Shown here: positions 15,877 to 23,547 of the stretch, one piece after another
Numbering within the stretch: position 1 is the stretch's first letter
Layout of the letters: every line of letters starts with the position of its first letter
Assembly: GCA_030040795.1 (NCBI GenBank)
Contig: JASHTA010000458.1
Location: 1-35,013 of the forward strand
Direction: 5' to 3'
DNA from: Gammaproteobacteria bacterium
GTDB taxonomy: Bacteria; Pseudomonadota; Gammaproteobacteria; Steroidobacterales; Steroidobacteraceae
DNA length: 35,013 nucleotides
The notes under the pieces: generated by a model
Seen by the model: the letters and a program-made list of their open reading frames with translations, nothing else
What the model was told of the DNA's origin: nothing
The model's database searches: none
Program-made: the position numbers and the translations under genes

Positions 15877-17658
15877 CTATCCCATTCCCTGCACGCCGGC
15901 GACTCGTACGAGACGCGCATCGAGCGCGGCGATTCTGCGCCGCAGCTCGTCGATGGCCGACGACCGATCGGCGGCTCGCTCCGCACTGCGCCGGCGGATC
16001 GCGATGCCGTTGGCGATCGCGGTATCAATTCCGCCGACCGTCGTGTCGATCTGCCGCAGCATCTGTCGTTCCGCCTCGTGCACGCTCTTCTTCAGCCGCT
16101 CCTCGATATCGTGGCGAATCCGTCCCGCCTGTGTCTCGACGAGCTCGGTTGCCGTCGCCTTCATGCGCCTGACGATGAGGGGACCGGCCAGCATCCGCGG
16201 CAGCGCGAGGACGGCGGCGGAGGAGAGGAGTTTCAGGCTCGTCGGCTCGTACCAGAATTTGTAGTAGAAGTGAGACTCCGTCGTCCAGCGGGAATCGGTT
16301 CGGATGCCTTCGAACTGCACCGCGAACAGCTCGCTCGAATGACGCATCAGCTCATCGACGCTCTCCTGCAGGCTCGCCCAGAACCGGGAGCACAATGTCT
16401 CGAAGGCGCGCGAGAGCTCGACATCCTCGCGAACGAGCCAGCTCTCATAGGCGGAGCGGATCTCTTGGATGACCCGGTCTTCGAGACCGAGCTGCAGCTG
16501 CCGGGCCGGTTGCTTTTTCAGGTCGGAGAACCACCGGTCGACGCACTGGCCGATGTGGGCCTGCTGCTCGCGCATGAACGAGTCGAGGCCCGGCTCGATA
16601 TCCTCCTTGAGGAGCCTCCGCGCATCCGCTTCGAGCAATACCTGCGTGTCGGCTCGGACGCGCTCGGCCTTCGCCTTTTCTTCGCGAAACGCCGCGACGT
16701 TCGCCTCGAATCGCTCGAGCGGCTCGGTGAGCGCCTTCGATTCGACGTCGAGCGCGAAGCGCGCCTGCGCGAGCAGCCGCTTGAGACTGCGGACGAGCGA
16801 GCTCAGCCACGCGTCCGTCTTCTCGCTCGCCATGAAGCGGCGCAGGGTCGACTCGAGCTCGCGAAAGCCGCTGCGCGCGAGCGCCTCGGAATCTCCCGCC
16901 CGCTTCCCATCGAGCGCGAGCCGGGCGGAAACGGCAAAGATCGGTACCTCGGCGTCGAGCGCTTTGCGCACCGCCGCGCTCGAGAACGCCAGCGCCTCGC
17001 GAAGCTCCTCCGGACGGAGGTAGTCCGTCTTGTTGAGCACGCAAAAGACCTTGCCGGCGTAGGCGCGGATGTCCTTGAGGAAGTCGAGCTCGGCGCGGCT
17101 CACCGGTTGGTCGACGGAGGCCACGAACAGCACCGCATCGGCCTGCGGCAGGTACTTGCGAGTCTCGTCGGTGTTGTGCTCGTAGACGGAGCCGATGCCC
17201 GGCGTGTCGACGAGTCTCACGCCGTTCGCGAGCCAGGGCGAGGGATGATCGATGACGACGCGCTCGACGCCCTTCGCGTTGGCGGGATTGCCCCGCTCCG
17301 TCACGTACTCGCCGAGCGCCGCCGGCTCGATCGTGAGCCGTTGTCCGCCTCGCATCTCCATGTGAACCCGCACGTGAGGACCTGCGCGGATGGCCGTGAC
17401 GACCGAGGTGAGGGGTACAACGCCCGCGGGCAGCAAGGGCTCTCCGAGCAGGGCATTGATGATGCTGCTCTTGCCGCGCTTGAATTCGCCCGCGACGACG
17501 AGATTGAACACCTCGTCACCGAGCTTCTCCTCGAGCCAGCGACACGTCTCCGCGTCGACGCCGGGCAGCGCGGCCGCCTCGCGGAGACAACTCTCGAGCT
17601 CGAGGCGCCGCGAGTCGTCCGCGGCGTTTGCTCCCGGCAGGGCCATTGGACTGCTCAT
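15877..17658 (-). CDS. Dynamin-like GTPase 2, riboswitch-controlled
   Basis: A 593-residue bacterial dynamin-family protein. The GTPase domain begins near residue 50: G1 GEFKRGKS (57-64), G2 region VPLTSVVTA, G3 DTPGIG (151-156), G4 NKTD (209-212). A long helical stalk follows. A hydrophobic paddle-like segment near residues 505-530 (LKLLSSAAVLALPRMLAGPL) is likely to insert in membrane, then coiled-coil helices return. The ATG at 17658 follows AGGAG with eight bases between. An in-frame ATG at 17679 is less likely because that Shine-Dalgarno lies downstream of it. A fluoride-type aptamer precedes it. It is divergent from dynamin 3, and bacterial dynamins often work as such pairs. Confidence 0.88.
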   Translation of the reverse strand: MSSPMALPGANAADDSRRLELESCLREAAALPGVDAETCRWLEEKLGDEVFNLVVAGEFKRGKSSIINALLGEPLLPAGVVPLTSVVTAIRAGPHVRVHMEMRGGQRLTIEPAALGEYVTERGNPANAKGVERVVIDHPSPWLANGVRLVDTPGIGSVYEHNTDETRKYLPQADAVLFVASVDQPVSRAELDFLKDIRAYAGKVFCVLNKTDYLRPEELREALAFSSAAVRKALDAEVPIFAVSARLALDGKRAGDSEALARSGFRELESTLRRFMASEKTDAWLSSLVRSLKRLLAQARFALDVESKALTEPLERFEANVAAFREEKAKAERVRADTQVLLEADARRLLKEDIEPGLDSFMREQQAHIGQCVDRWFSDLKKQPARQLQLGLEDRVIQEIRSAYESWLVREDVELSRAFETLCSRFWASLQESVDELMRHSSELFAVQFEGIRTDSRWTTESHFYYKFWYEPTSLKLLSSAAVLALPRMLAGPLIVRRMKATATELVETQAGRIRHDIEERLKKSVHEAERQMLRQIDTTVGGIDTAIANGIAIRRRSAERAADRSSAIDELRRRIAALDARLVRVAGVQGMG

Positions 17659-17664
17659 GACGAC

Positions 17665-17705
17665 GACTCCTTCCATCATGCGCTCGAGCGCATGCGGCAG
17701 GAGTC
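17665..17705 (-). promoter_or_regulatory. Shine-Dalgarno-sequestering platform before dynamin 2
   Basis: On the minus strand GACTCCT (17705-17699), the end of the aptamer pseudoknot strand, is perfectly complementary to AGGAGTC (17671-17665), which contains the ribosome binding site. Between them lies the perfect 18-base palindrome CATGCGCTCGAGCGCATG. Without fluoride the site would be hidden; with fluoride the pseudoknot GGAGT/ACTCC would free it. Confidence 0.7.
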
Positions 17706-17819
17706 ATCAGCGCCGGCCGCCCCAAGAAGGGGCGTCCGGTGCGTTCCGATGCTCGCGGCCCGCTCAGTCCCGGTTCCGGAAGCTCGAGCGAGTGGAGGAC
17801 CGCGGGGGACTCCATCCCC
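17696..17819 (-). promoter_or_regulatory. Fluoride riboswitch-like aptamer with enlarged middle, dynamin 2 leader
   Basis: On the minus strand GGGGATGGAGTCCCCC (17819-17804) and CTGATGACTCCTGCC (17710-17696) match the two conserved ends of the crcB motif, including the GGAGT/ACTCC pseudoknot. Between them are about 90 bases instead of the usual 25-40. They contain one GGAACCGG that could supply the AACCG element and a strong hairpin (ACGCCCC/GGGGCGG type). This is either an aptamer with inserted stems or a diverged one. Confidence 0.65.
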
Positions 17820-17836
17820 AAGCGTGGTAGGACGAG

Positions 17837-17865
17837 AGGCTAATGAAGCTTTCCTCCAGCGTCAA
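17837..17865 (-). promoter_or_regulatory. Promoter for dynamin 2 and its riboswitch
   Basis: On the minus strand TTGACG (17865-17860) and TAGCCT (17842-17837) are separated by 17 bases. The start of transcription would be near 17830, about ten bases before the aptamer. The -10 box is weak. Confidence 0.42.
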
Positions 17866-17945
17866 CGGCTTCGGACAACGGAGCTTCGAATGGCGCGGCT
17901 TCGGACGGCACGGCCTTTCGTGTCGACGCCGCAGAGGTGAGCGTC

Positions 17946-19559
17946 ATGGACCTGCGCGAATACGAAACCGCGAAGTTCGAAATGGCGGAGATCGTTCGGG
18001 CAATCGTCGGCTCCGCGCCGCAAGGGGCCGCGGACATTTCGGATGCCGCACGCGATCTCTTCGGACGGCTCGCGGAGGACCGCTTCAATCTGGTTGTGGC
18101 GGGGCGGTTCAGCCGAGGCAAGACGACGCTCATGAACGCAATTCTCGGCACGGACCGCCTTCCAACCGGAGTGCTGCCGCTCACGTCGGTCATCACGAGC
18201 GTCGCGTATGGGAGCCGCGAGCGTGTGCAGATCGACCCCGAAGGCGCAGCGATTGGGTTCGAGATCGCCATGGAAGCGCTGCCGGACTACATCACCGAGT
18301 GCGGCAATCCCGGTAACGTGCGCCGAATCCGGGCGGCGCGCATCGAGCTGCCGGCCGAGATCCTGAGGCGAGGATTCTACTTCATCGACACGCCCGGCCT
18401 CGGCTCCGCCATGGCTGAGAACAGTCGCACCACTGAAGCGTTTCTGCCTCAAGCGGACGCCGCGATACTCGTCTCCGGCTACGACGGACCGCTCGCCGGC
18501 GAGGAGCTCCAAGTGGCGCGAGCGATCGGCGCGGCGGACCGGCCGCTCTTCGTCGTGCTCAACAAGTGCGATCTGATCGACGCGCGATCGAGGTTCGAGG
18601 TGGAGCGCTACGTTCGCGCGAGGCTGGAGGATGTTCTGCCGCGGTCCCCGATGCGGCTTTTTCCGGTTTCGGCCCTGACCGGCTTCATGGCGAGGATGAA
18701 AGGCGATCGAGCGGGATACGCCGGAAGCGGCGTCGCACACCTCGAGGAGGCGCTGACGCGCTTTTTGCTCGAGGAGAAGAGCCGCGTGGTGCTCGGCGGC
18801 CTGATGCGTCGCGTCGGGGAACTGCTGGAGCGGGTCGAATCGGCGAGCCTGCAGCCGGGGCTGGTCAGGCGTCTTGCAGCGCTGTCCGAGCGTCTGGCGC
18901 CGCGGCGCGGTGCTGCCTCGTCCGGCGGTCCGGCAAAGACGAGGATGGAGGACTGCTCGATCTGTCTTCGGGTTCGCGAGGCGGTATCGGACTTCTTGCG
19001 CCGGTATCAGCTCGATCTCGTCACGCAGGGCGGCGAACGCGATCGGTTGGCCGCGGCAGGGGGTCTATGCGGGAGACACCTCTGGCTCTACGCCTCGATT
19101 GCCGCCGAGCGGGACGTTTGCCTCGCTCTCGCGCCGCTCGTCGAGAGAATGGGCAAGGTGCTGCAGGAAACGCCCTCTACGATGGCGGACGCGAAGCTCG
19201 ATTCGACGATCGCCGTATGCAGGCTCTGCGAAAGGCAGCGGGAGAGCGAGGCACAGGCGGTCACCGCTTTCATCGGAAGGCTCGAAGCGCTGCGCACCGG
19301 CGCGCCCGGAGACCTCCCGTCCGTTTGTCTGCCGCACTTGCGAGCGGTTGCCCGCCACGCGACGGACGGCCGGCTGCTGCGGAGGCTCGTCGAGCGCCAG
19401 ACGGACGCGGCTCACCGTCTCGCCGAGGACATGCGCCGATACACGCTGAAGCACGACGGCTTGCGCCGTGGACTTGCGACGGAAGAGGAGACACGGGCCG
19501 CGCGGAATGCGATTGCCTTTCTCGCGGCGGACCGCTCGTTGGCGACGGATCGGGGGTAA
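17946..19559 (+). CDS. Dynamin-like GTPase 3 with duplicated Cys/His C-terminal module
   Basis: A 537-residue protein. Residues 1-310 are a dynamin-type GTPase domain: G1 GRFSRGKT (53-60), G2 region LPLTSVITS, G3 DTPGLG (148-153), G4 NKCD (206-209). Instead of a stalk and membrane paddle, the C-terminal ~200 residues carry two similar motifs, Cys337-x2-Cys340 with Cys375-x2-His378, and Cys425-x2-Cys428 with Cys461-x2-His464. These look like two metal (probably zinc) sites and recall DUF6062-type cysteine domains. I chose the ATG at 17946 because AGAGGTGAG lies just before it; a GTG at 17937 is the alternative. It is divergent from dynamin 2, with the two starts 287 bases apart. I see no fluoride aptamer on its strand. 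Confidence 0.82.
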   Translation: MDLREYETAKFEMAEIVRAIVGSAPQGAADISDAARDLFGRLAEDRFNLVVAGRFSRGKTTLMNAILGTDRLPTGVLPLTSVITSVAYGSRERVQIDPEGAAIGFEIAMEALPDYITECGNPGNVRRIRAARIELPAEILRRGFYFIDTPGLGSAMAENSRTTEAFLPQADAAILVSGYDGPLAGEELQVARAIGAADRPLFVVLNKCDLIDARSRFEVERYVRARLEDVLPRSPMRLFPVSALTGFMARMKGDRAGYAGSGVAHLEEALTRFLLEEKSRVVLGGLMRRVGELLERVESASLQPGLVRRLAALSERLAPRRGAASSGGPAKTRMEDCSICLRVREAVSDFLRRYQLDLVTQGGERDRLAAAGGLCGRHLWLYASIAAERDVCLALAPLVERMGKVLQETPSTMADAKLDSTIAVCRLCERQRESEAQAVTAFIGRLEALRTGAPGDLPSVCLPHLRAVARHATDGRLLRRLVERQTDAAHRLAEDMRRYTLKHDGLRRGLATEEETRAARNAIAFLAADRSLATDRG

Positions 19560-19575
19560 CCCGAACGGGTAACCC
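19554..19575. promoter_or_regulatory. Paired GGGTAACCC palindromes upstream of the DyP-encapsulin operon
   Basis: Two perfect GGGTAACCC palindromes (19554-19562 and 19567-19575) are 13 bases apart. The first overlaps the TAA stop of dynamin 3. A TATATT (19591-19596) lies about 17 bases downstream, where a -10 box would be expected, so the second palindrome covers the -35 region. The pattern suggests a repressor or activator site for the peroxidase-encapsulin genes. The regulator is unknown. Confidence 0.5.
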
Positions 19576-19649
19576 GCCCGGACCACATGCTATATTGCAG
19601 AGGCCTTTGGTGGCTCGCTGCTCGGTGTACCCCGCTCTGCAACGGCGCG

Positions 19650-19687
19650 CCCCGGACCACTGAGTTAACCCCGGACCGCTGAGTTAA
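19650..19687. repeat. Two 19-bp tandem repeats before the DyP gene
   Basis: CCCCGGACCACTGAGTTAA is repeated directly with one change (19650-19668 and 19669-19687). The second copy runs into the AAGGAG ribosome binding site of the peroxidase. A ten-base part (CCCGGACCAC) appears again at 19577-19586. It may bind a regulator in the leader, or it may be simple duplication. Confidence 0.7.
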
Positions 19688-19697
19688 GGAGTCACGC

Positions 19698-20759
19698 GTG
19701 CCGTCCCCCGTGCCGCAACCAGTCGTCGCCTCGCTCACGCGCGCCTCCGTCTTTCTCGTCGTGGCCGTAAACGCGGGGCCGGAATGCAATGCGGCAGTCC
19801 GGGCTCTGTGCAATGATCTCGCCGCTCTTCTGCGTGCGGTGAGCTTCCGGGATCTCGATGGCCGGTTGTCCTGCGTCATGGGGTTCGGCTCCGATGCCTG
19901 GGACCGCCTGTTCGGAGCGCCGAGGCCGAAGGAGCTGCACCCCTTCCGCGAAATACGCGGCCGCCATCACGCGGTGGCAACGCCGGGCGACATCCTCTTT
20001 CACATCCGCGCCACGCGCATGGATCTGTGCTTCGAGCTCGCGGCGCAGATCATGTCGCGGCTCGGCAACGCGGTTTCCGCGTTGGACGAAGTGCACGGCT
20101 TCAAATTTTTCGACGATCGCGACCTGCTCGGGTTCGTCGATGGAACGGAAAACCCCGTCGATCAAGCGGCGCTCGACGCGACGATCATCGGCGAGGAGGA
20201 CGCCGCGTTCGCCGGCGGAAGCTATGTGATCGTGCAGAAGTACCTTCACGACCTGAAAGCCTGGAACGGCCTGCCGGTCGAGCAACAAGAGAGAATCGTC
20301 GGCAGAACCAAATTGTCGGATATCGAGCTGGACGATACCGTCAAGGCAAGCTTCGCACACAACGTGCTGACCTCCGTCGTAGAGGATGGCAAGCAGCTCG
20401 AGATCGTGCGCGACAACATGCCGTTCGGGGAGGTGGGGAAGGGAGAGTTCGGGACGTATTTCATCGGTTACGCCCGGTCGCCCCGGAGAATCGAGCGGAT
20501 GCTCGAGAACATGTTCGTCGGCCAGCCGCCGGGCAACTACGACCGGCTCCTGGACTTCAGCCGTGCGGTGACGGGAACGCTCTTCTTCGTGCCCTCGGCG
20601 ACATTTTTGGACGATGTCTCGACCCAGGCATCGCCGCCGTCGGGCGCCGCCCCGAACGCCGACCCGCGCGAACCCCGGGATCCATCCCGCCCGCGAGGGT
20701 CTTCGCCCGACGGCTCACTCGGAATTGGCTCACTGAAAAGAGAGACCGGACATGAATAA
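19698..20759 (+). CDS. DyP-type heme peroxidase with encapsulin cargo-loading peptide
   Basis: A 353-residue dye-decolourising peroxidase (type B-like). The signature GFVDGTENP carries the catalytic Asp. KASFAHNVL supplies the likely proximal heme His, and IVRDNMPFG the conserved Arg. The core ends near residue 305. A Pro/Ala/Arg-rich linker then leads to the terminal DGSLGIGSLKRE, the classic encapsulin targeting peptide, so the enzyme should be packed inside the shell encoded next. It reduces hydrogen peroxide with an organic or iron substrate; the physiological donor is unknown. The GTG at 19698 has AAGGAG six bases upstream. The end overlaps the encapsulin ATG by eight bases. Confidence 0.95.
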   Translation: MPSPVPQPVVASLTRASVFLVVAVNAGPECNAAVRALCNDLAALLRAVSFRDLDGRLSCVMGFGSDAWDRLFGAPRPKELHPFREIRGRHHAVATPGDILFHIRATRMDLCFELAAQIMSRLGNAVSALDEVHGFKFFDDRDLLGFVDGTENPVDQAALDATIIGEEDAAFAGGSYVIVQKYLHDLKAWNGLPVEQQERIVGRTKLSDIELDDTVKASFAHNVLTSVVEDGKQLEIVRDNMPFGEVGKGEFGTYFIGYARSPRRIERMLENMFVGQPPGNYDRLLDFSRAVTGTLFFVPSATFLDDVSTQASPPSGAAPNADPREPRDPSRPRGSSPDGSLGIGSLKRETGHE

Positions 20760-21555
20760 TCTTCATCGGGAACTCGCCCCCATCTCCGAAAAGGCCTGGG
20801 CTCAGATCGAAGAGGAGGCCGCTCGGACTCTCAAACGCCACTTGGCGGCGCGCCGTGTCGTGGACACGCATGGCCCGAAGGGCCTCGATCTTGCCGCGGT
20901 CGGCACCGGCCATCTCCGGGAGATCCAGTCGCCGGGTGACGGGATCAAGGCCGCCCAGCACCTGGCGCGGACGCTCGTCGAGCTGCGCGCTCCGTTCGAG
21001 CTCACGCGTCATGCGATCGACGATGTGGAACGCGGCTCAACGGATTCGGACTGGGCACCTTTGAAGGAAGCGGCACGCAGGATCGCTTTCGCCGAAGACC
21101 GTGCCGTGTTCGATGGATACGCCGCCGCGGGAATCCAGGGCGTCCGTCAAGGCGCGAGCAATCCGGTCTTGCAGCTCCCGGCCGACGTCAAGGGCTATCC
21201 GGCCGCGGTAGCACAGGCGGTAAGCCAATTGCGCGTGGCCGGCGTCAACGGCCCTTACACTCTCGTACTGGGACAGGCGCCCTACACGAGCGTCAGCGGC
21301 GCCAGCGACGAAGGTTATCCGATCCTGCGGCACATTCAGCGCCTGGTCGACGGCGAGATCGTTTGGGCGCCGGCCATCGAAGGGGGTATCGTCCTGACGA
21401 CCCGTGGCGGTGATTTTGAGCTGGATATCGGCCAGGACGTCTCCATCGGTTACCAAAGCCATTCCAGCGCGAGCGTTGAATTGTACTTCCTCGAGACCTT
21501 CACGTTCCGGCTGCTGACAACCGAGGCTGCCGTGGCGTTCTCCGCCGCGCCTTGA
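20752..21555 (+). CDS. Family 1 encapsulin shell protein (linocin M18-like)
   Basis: A 267-residue encapsulin of the HK97 fold. The N-terminal NNLHRELAPISEKAWAQIEEEA and the C-terminal SIGYQSHSSASVELYFLETFTFRL are typical of family 1 shells that form 60-subunit (T=1) compartments about 24 nm wide. The N-terminal helix region is where cargo peptides dock on the inner wall. It overlaps the DyP gene by eight bases, which fits co-translation of cargo and shell. Its stop overlaps a TTG start of the next gene. Family length is 264-268, so it is complete. Confidence 0.96.
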   Translation: MNNLHRELAPISEKAWAQIEEEAARTLKRHLAARRVVDTHGPKGLDLAAVGTGHLREIQSPGDGIKAAQHLARTLVELRAPFELTRHAIDDVERGSTDSDWAPLKEAARRIAFAEDRAVFDGYAAAGIQGVRQGASNPVLQLPADVKGYPAAVAQAVSQLRVAGVNGPYTLVLGQAPYTSVSGASDEGYPILRHIQRLVDGEIVWAPAIEGGIVLTTRGGDFELDIGQDVSIGYQSHSSASVELYFLETFTFRLLTTEAAVAFSAAP

Positions 21556-22088
21556 CCTCCTTCGATCTGGTCGGCTATGCCGCGGCGGCGTGCACCACGC
21601 TCGCCTTTGTGCCACAGCTGCTGAAAATCCGCCGCGAGCGCTCCACCGACGACATCTCCGGCGGCATGTACGTGGTGTACATCGCCGGCCTCGCCCTGTG
21701 GCTCGCTTACGGCGTTCTCGTCGCCTCCTGGCCGGTCATCATCGCGAACGCCGCGACGATGTGTTTCGCAACCGCAGTGCTCTCGATGAAATGGCGCTTC
21801 ACCCGTTCCTCTGCGGTTCCAAAGGGCCTGCAGAGGAGCGATCACTGTCCGCTTTGCGGGCAGCCTAACGACTGCGGGTCGAGCGCGGGCGCGCGAGCCT
21901 GCTGGTGCGTCGACGCCGCCATCTCTGCAAAGGCGCTCGAAGCCATTCCGCCCGGGCTGCGGGGTAAGGCCTGTTTGTGCAAGGCCTGCGCCTGCGGGCA
22001 GGCGCGAGCGCCTCATCAATCGAATCCGTCGCTGGCAGGCGAGCGGCTCGTTCGAGTATCATGCTCGACCCAGAGCGGCGGCAGTTGA
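21552..22088 (+). CDS. SemiSWEET-type transporter fused to a Cys-rich CWC domain
   Basis: A 178-residue protein in one open frame. Residues 1-83 are a three-helix SemiSWEET (PQ-loop) unit with the FVPQLLKI motif, a family that forms dimeric sugar transporters. Residues 95-150 are a Cys_rich_CWC domain: Cys99, 102, 108, 117, 119, 141, 143 and 146, with the CWC triplet and a CLCKAC ending. The CWC domain is usually a separate small protein, so the fusion is unusual. A basic tail of about 28 residues follows. The TTG start at 21552 overlaps the encapsulin stop (TTGA), which suggests coupling. Function of the metal-like domain is unknown. Confidence 0.78.
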   Translation: MTSFDLVGYAAAACTTLAFVPQLLKIRRERSTDDISGGMYVVYIAGLALWLAYGVLVASWPVIIANAATMCFATAVLSMKWRFTRSSAVPKGLQRSDHCPLCGQPNDCGSSAGARACWCVDAAISAKALEAIPPGLRGKACLCKACACGQARAPHQSNPSLAGERLVRVSCSTQSGGS

Positions 22089-22089
22089 A

Positions 22090-23466
22090 GTGCCCGAAAG
22101 CCCGAATTCCATCCAAGAGCGCATCCGGCGCCTGCTCACCTCCCGTACCCAGCGCCTGTTTCTTCAGGTGGGACTGCCCTGGGCCGCGGCCCTGCTCGTC
22201 GGGCTGATCTCCGTGCTCTACGCGAATTGGAGCACGGACGTCTACGACGTATTCGTCGCATGGATCACGCCACGCTGGTGGCTCGCGTTCGTGCTGACCC
22301 CGGGCCTCACGGTGATCGGCGTCTATCTCACTCGCCGGTGGTTCTACGGCAGCGAGGGCAGCGGCATCCCTCAGGTGATCGCAGCAGTCCATGCTCCGCG
22401 CGGGGACGACGACACGCTGATGCAGCGCCTGTTCGGCCTGCGCGTGATCTTGGGCAAGATCGGCGTGTCGCTCATCGGACTTCTCGGAGGCCTCACGCTC
22501 GGGCGCGAGGGACCGACGGTGCATATCGGCGCAGCGATCATGGCAGAGACCCGGCGCTTCTATCCGCGCGGGAGCCCGCGGCTCGAGCGGCAGTTGTTGA
22601 TTGCCGGAGCGGCGGCAGGCTTGTCGGGCGCATTCAATACGCCTCTCGCCGGCGTCGTCTTCGCGATCGAGGAGATCGCGCGCGACTTCGAGACCCGCAC
22701 CAACGGCACCATGATCACCGCGGTGGTGTTTGCGGGGCTCACCTCGCTTGCGCTCGCCGGCAACTATCTTTATTTCGGCCAGCTCGACGTGCCCGGCAGC
22801 TTGCACCTGACGTTCATCCTGCCGGTGATCGTTGCGGCGGTCGCCTGCGGGCTGCTCGGAGCGGCATTCAATCTGGCGGTGCTGCGCTGGATGAAATGGA
22901 TGCCGGCGCCCTTGCAGGCACTCAAGGTCAGGCGTCCGCTCTGGTACGCGCTGTTGAGCGGCTTCATCATCGCGGGTATTGGAATCGCTACGCGCGGGCA
23001 GACCTGGGGCAGCGGGTACGATCAGGCCCGCGCGCTGCTTCATGGCACGGCGCCTCTCAGCCAGGCGTTCGGTGCTACCAAGTGGGTGTCGTTGGTCGTC
23101 AGCTACCTGGTCGGCCTGCCGGGCGGACTCTTCTCTCCTTCGCTCTCGATCGGAGCGGGCGTTGCGCAATGGGTGCACGCGCTCTTCTCGTCGACTTCTA
23201 TGGCGGCCGTGATCGCTCTCTGCATGACGGGCTACCTCGCGGCGGTCACCCAGTCACCGATCACCTCATTCGTGATCGTGATGGAGATGACCAATGGCAC
23301 GGGCATGGTCATTCCGATGATGGCGACGGCGCTCGTGTCGGCACGCATCGCCGGCCTGTTCACCCCGCCGCTTTACGAAGCGCTCGCCGAGCTCAAGTAC
23401 TTCAACTACGAGCCGCCCGCCGAGGCTCGCGTGATGCCGGGTCCGCAGCCGCCCGCGGCGGCATGA
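22090..23466 (+). CDS. ClC-family chloride channel/transporter
   Basis: A 458-residue ClC protein. The three selectivity regions are present: GSGIPQ, GREGPTVHIG with the gating Glu, and GGLFSPSLS. The second, proton-pathway Glu is in VVFAIEEIARDF, so it is probably a chloride/proton antiporter. The filter motifs are of the ordinary chloride type and not those of fluoride-specific ClC-F proteins, despite the fluoride context. The GTG at 22090 lies one base after the preceding stop, and the Shine-Dalgarno is weak. No CBS domain follows the membrane part. It acts in the cytoplasmic membrane, perhaps in acid or ion stress. Confidence 0.92.
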   Translation: MPESPNSIQERIRRLLTSRTQRLFLQVGLPWAAALLVGLISVLYANWSTDVYDVFVAWITPRWWLAFVLTPGLTVIGVYLTRRWFYGSEGSGIPQVIAAVHAPRGDDDTLMQRLFGLRVILGKIGVSLIGLLGGLTLGREGPTVHIGAAIMAETRRFYPRGSPRLERQLLIAGAAAGLSGAFNTPLAGVVFAIEEIARDFETRTNGTMITAVVFAGLTSLALAGNYLYFGQLDVPGSLHLTFILPVIVAAVACGLLGAAFNLAVLRWMKWMPAPLQALKVRRPLWYALLSGFIIAGIGIATRGQTWGSGYDQARALLHGTAPLSQAFGATKWVSLVVSYLVGLPGGLFSPSLSIGAGVAQWVHALFSSTSMAAVIALCMTGYLAAVTQSPITSFVIVMEMTNGTGMVIPMMATALVSARIAGLFTPPLYEALAELKYFNYEPPAEARVMPGPQPPAAA

Positions 23467-23547
23467 GGCACGTCGAAGTCCGACCCGCGGGTCCGTGCAG
23501 CTGCGTTAGGATAACGCGCCGCGGCGCTGCGGCGGGGGTCACGTCCG

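Noticed and set aside
15724-17819. Inverted riboswitch-like sequences flanking dynamin 2 as terminal repeats of a mobile element
   Set aside because: The similarity is limited to conserved fluoride-aptamer elements. There is no transposase and I see no target duplication.
15754-17940. 728-codon plus-strand open frame after the orphan fluoride riboswitch
   Set aside because: It is antisense to the clear dynamin GTPase on the minus strand, and its translation is Arg/Glu/Leu-rich with no domain motifs. High GC content gives such long mirror frames throughout this window.
22090-23466. ClC protein as a fluoride-specific ClC-F exporter
   Set aside because: The filter motifs GSGIP, GREGP and GGLFSP with both glutamates are of the chloride/proton type, and no fluoride aptamer precedes it.
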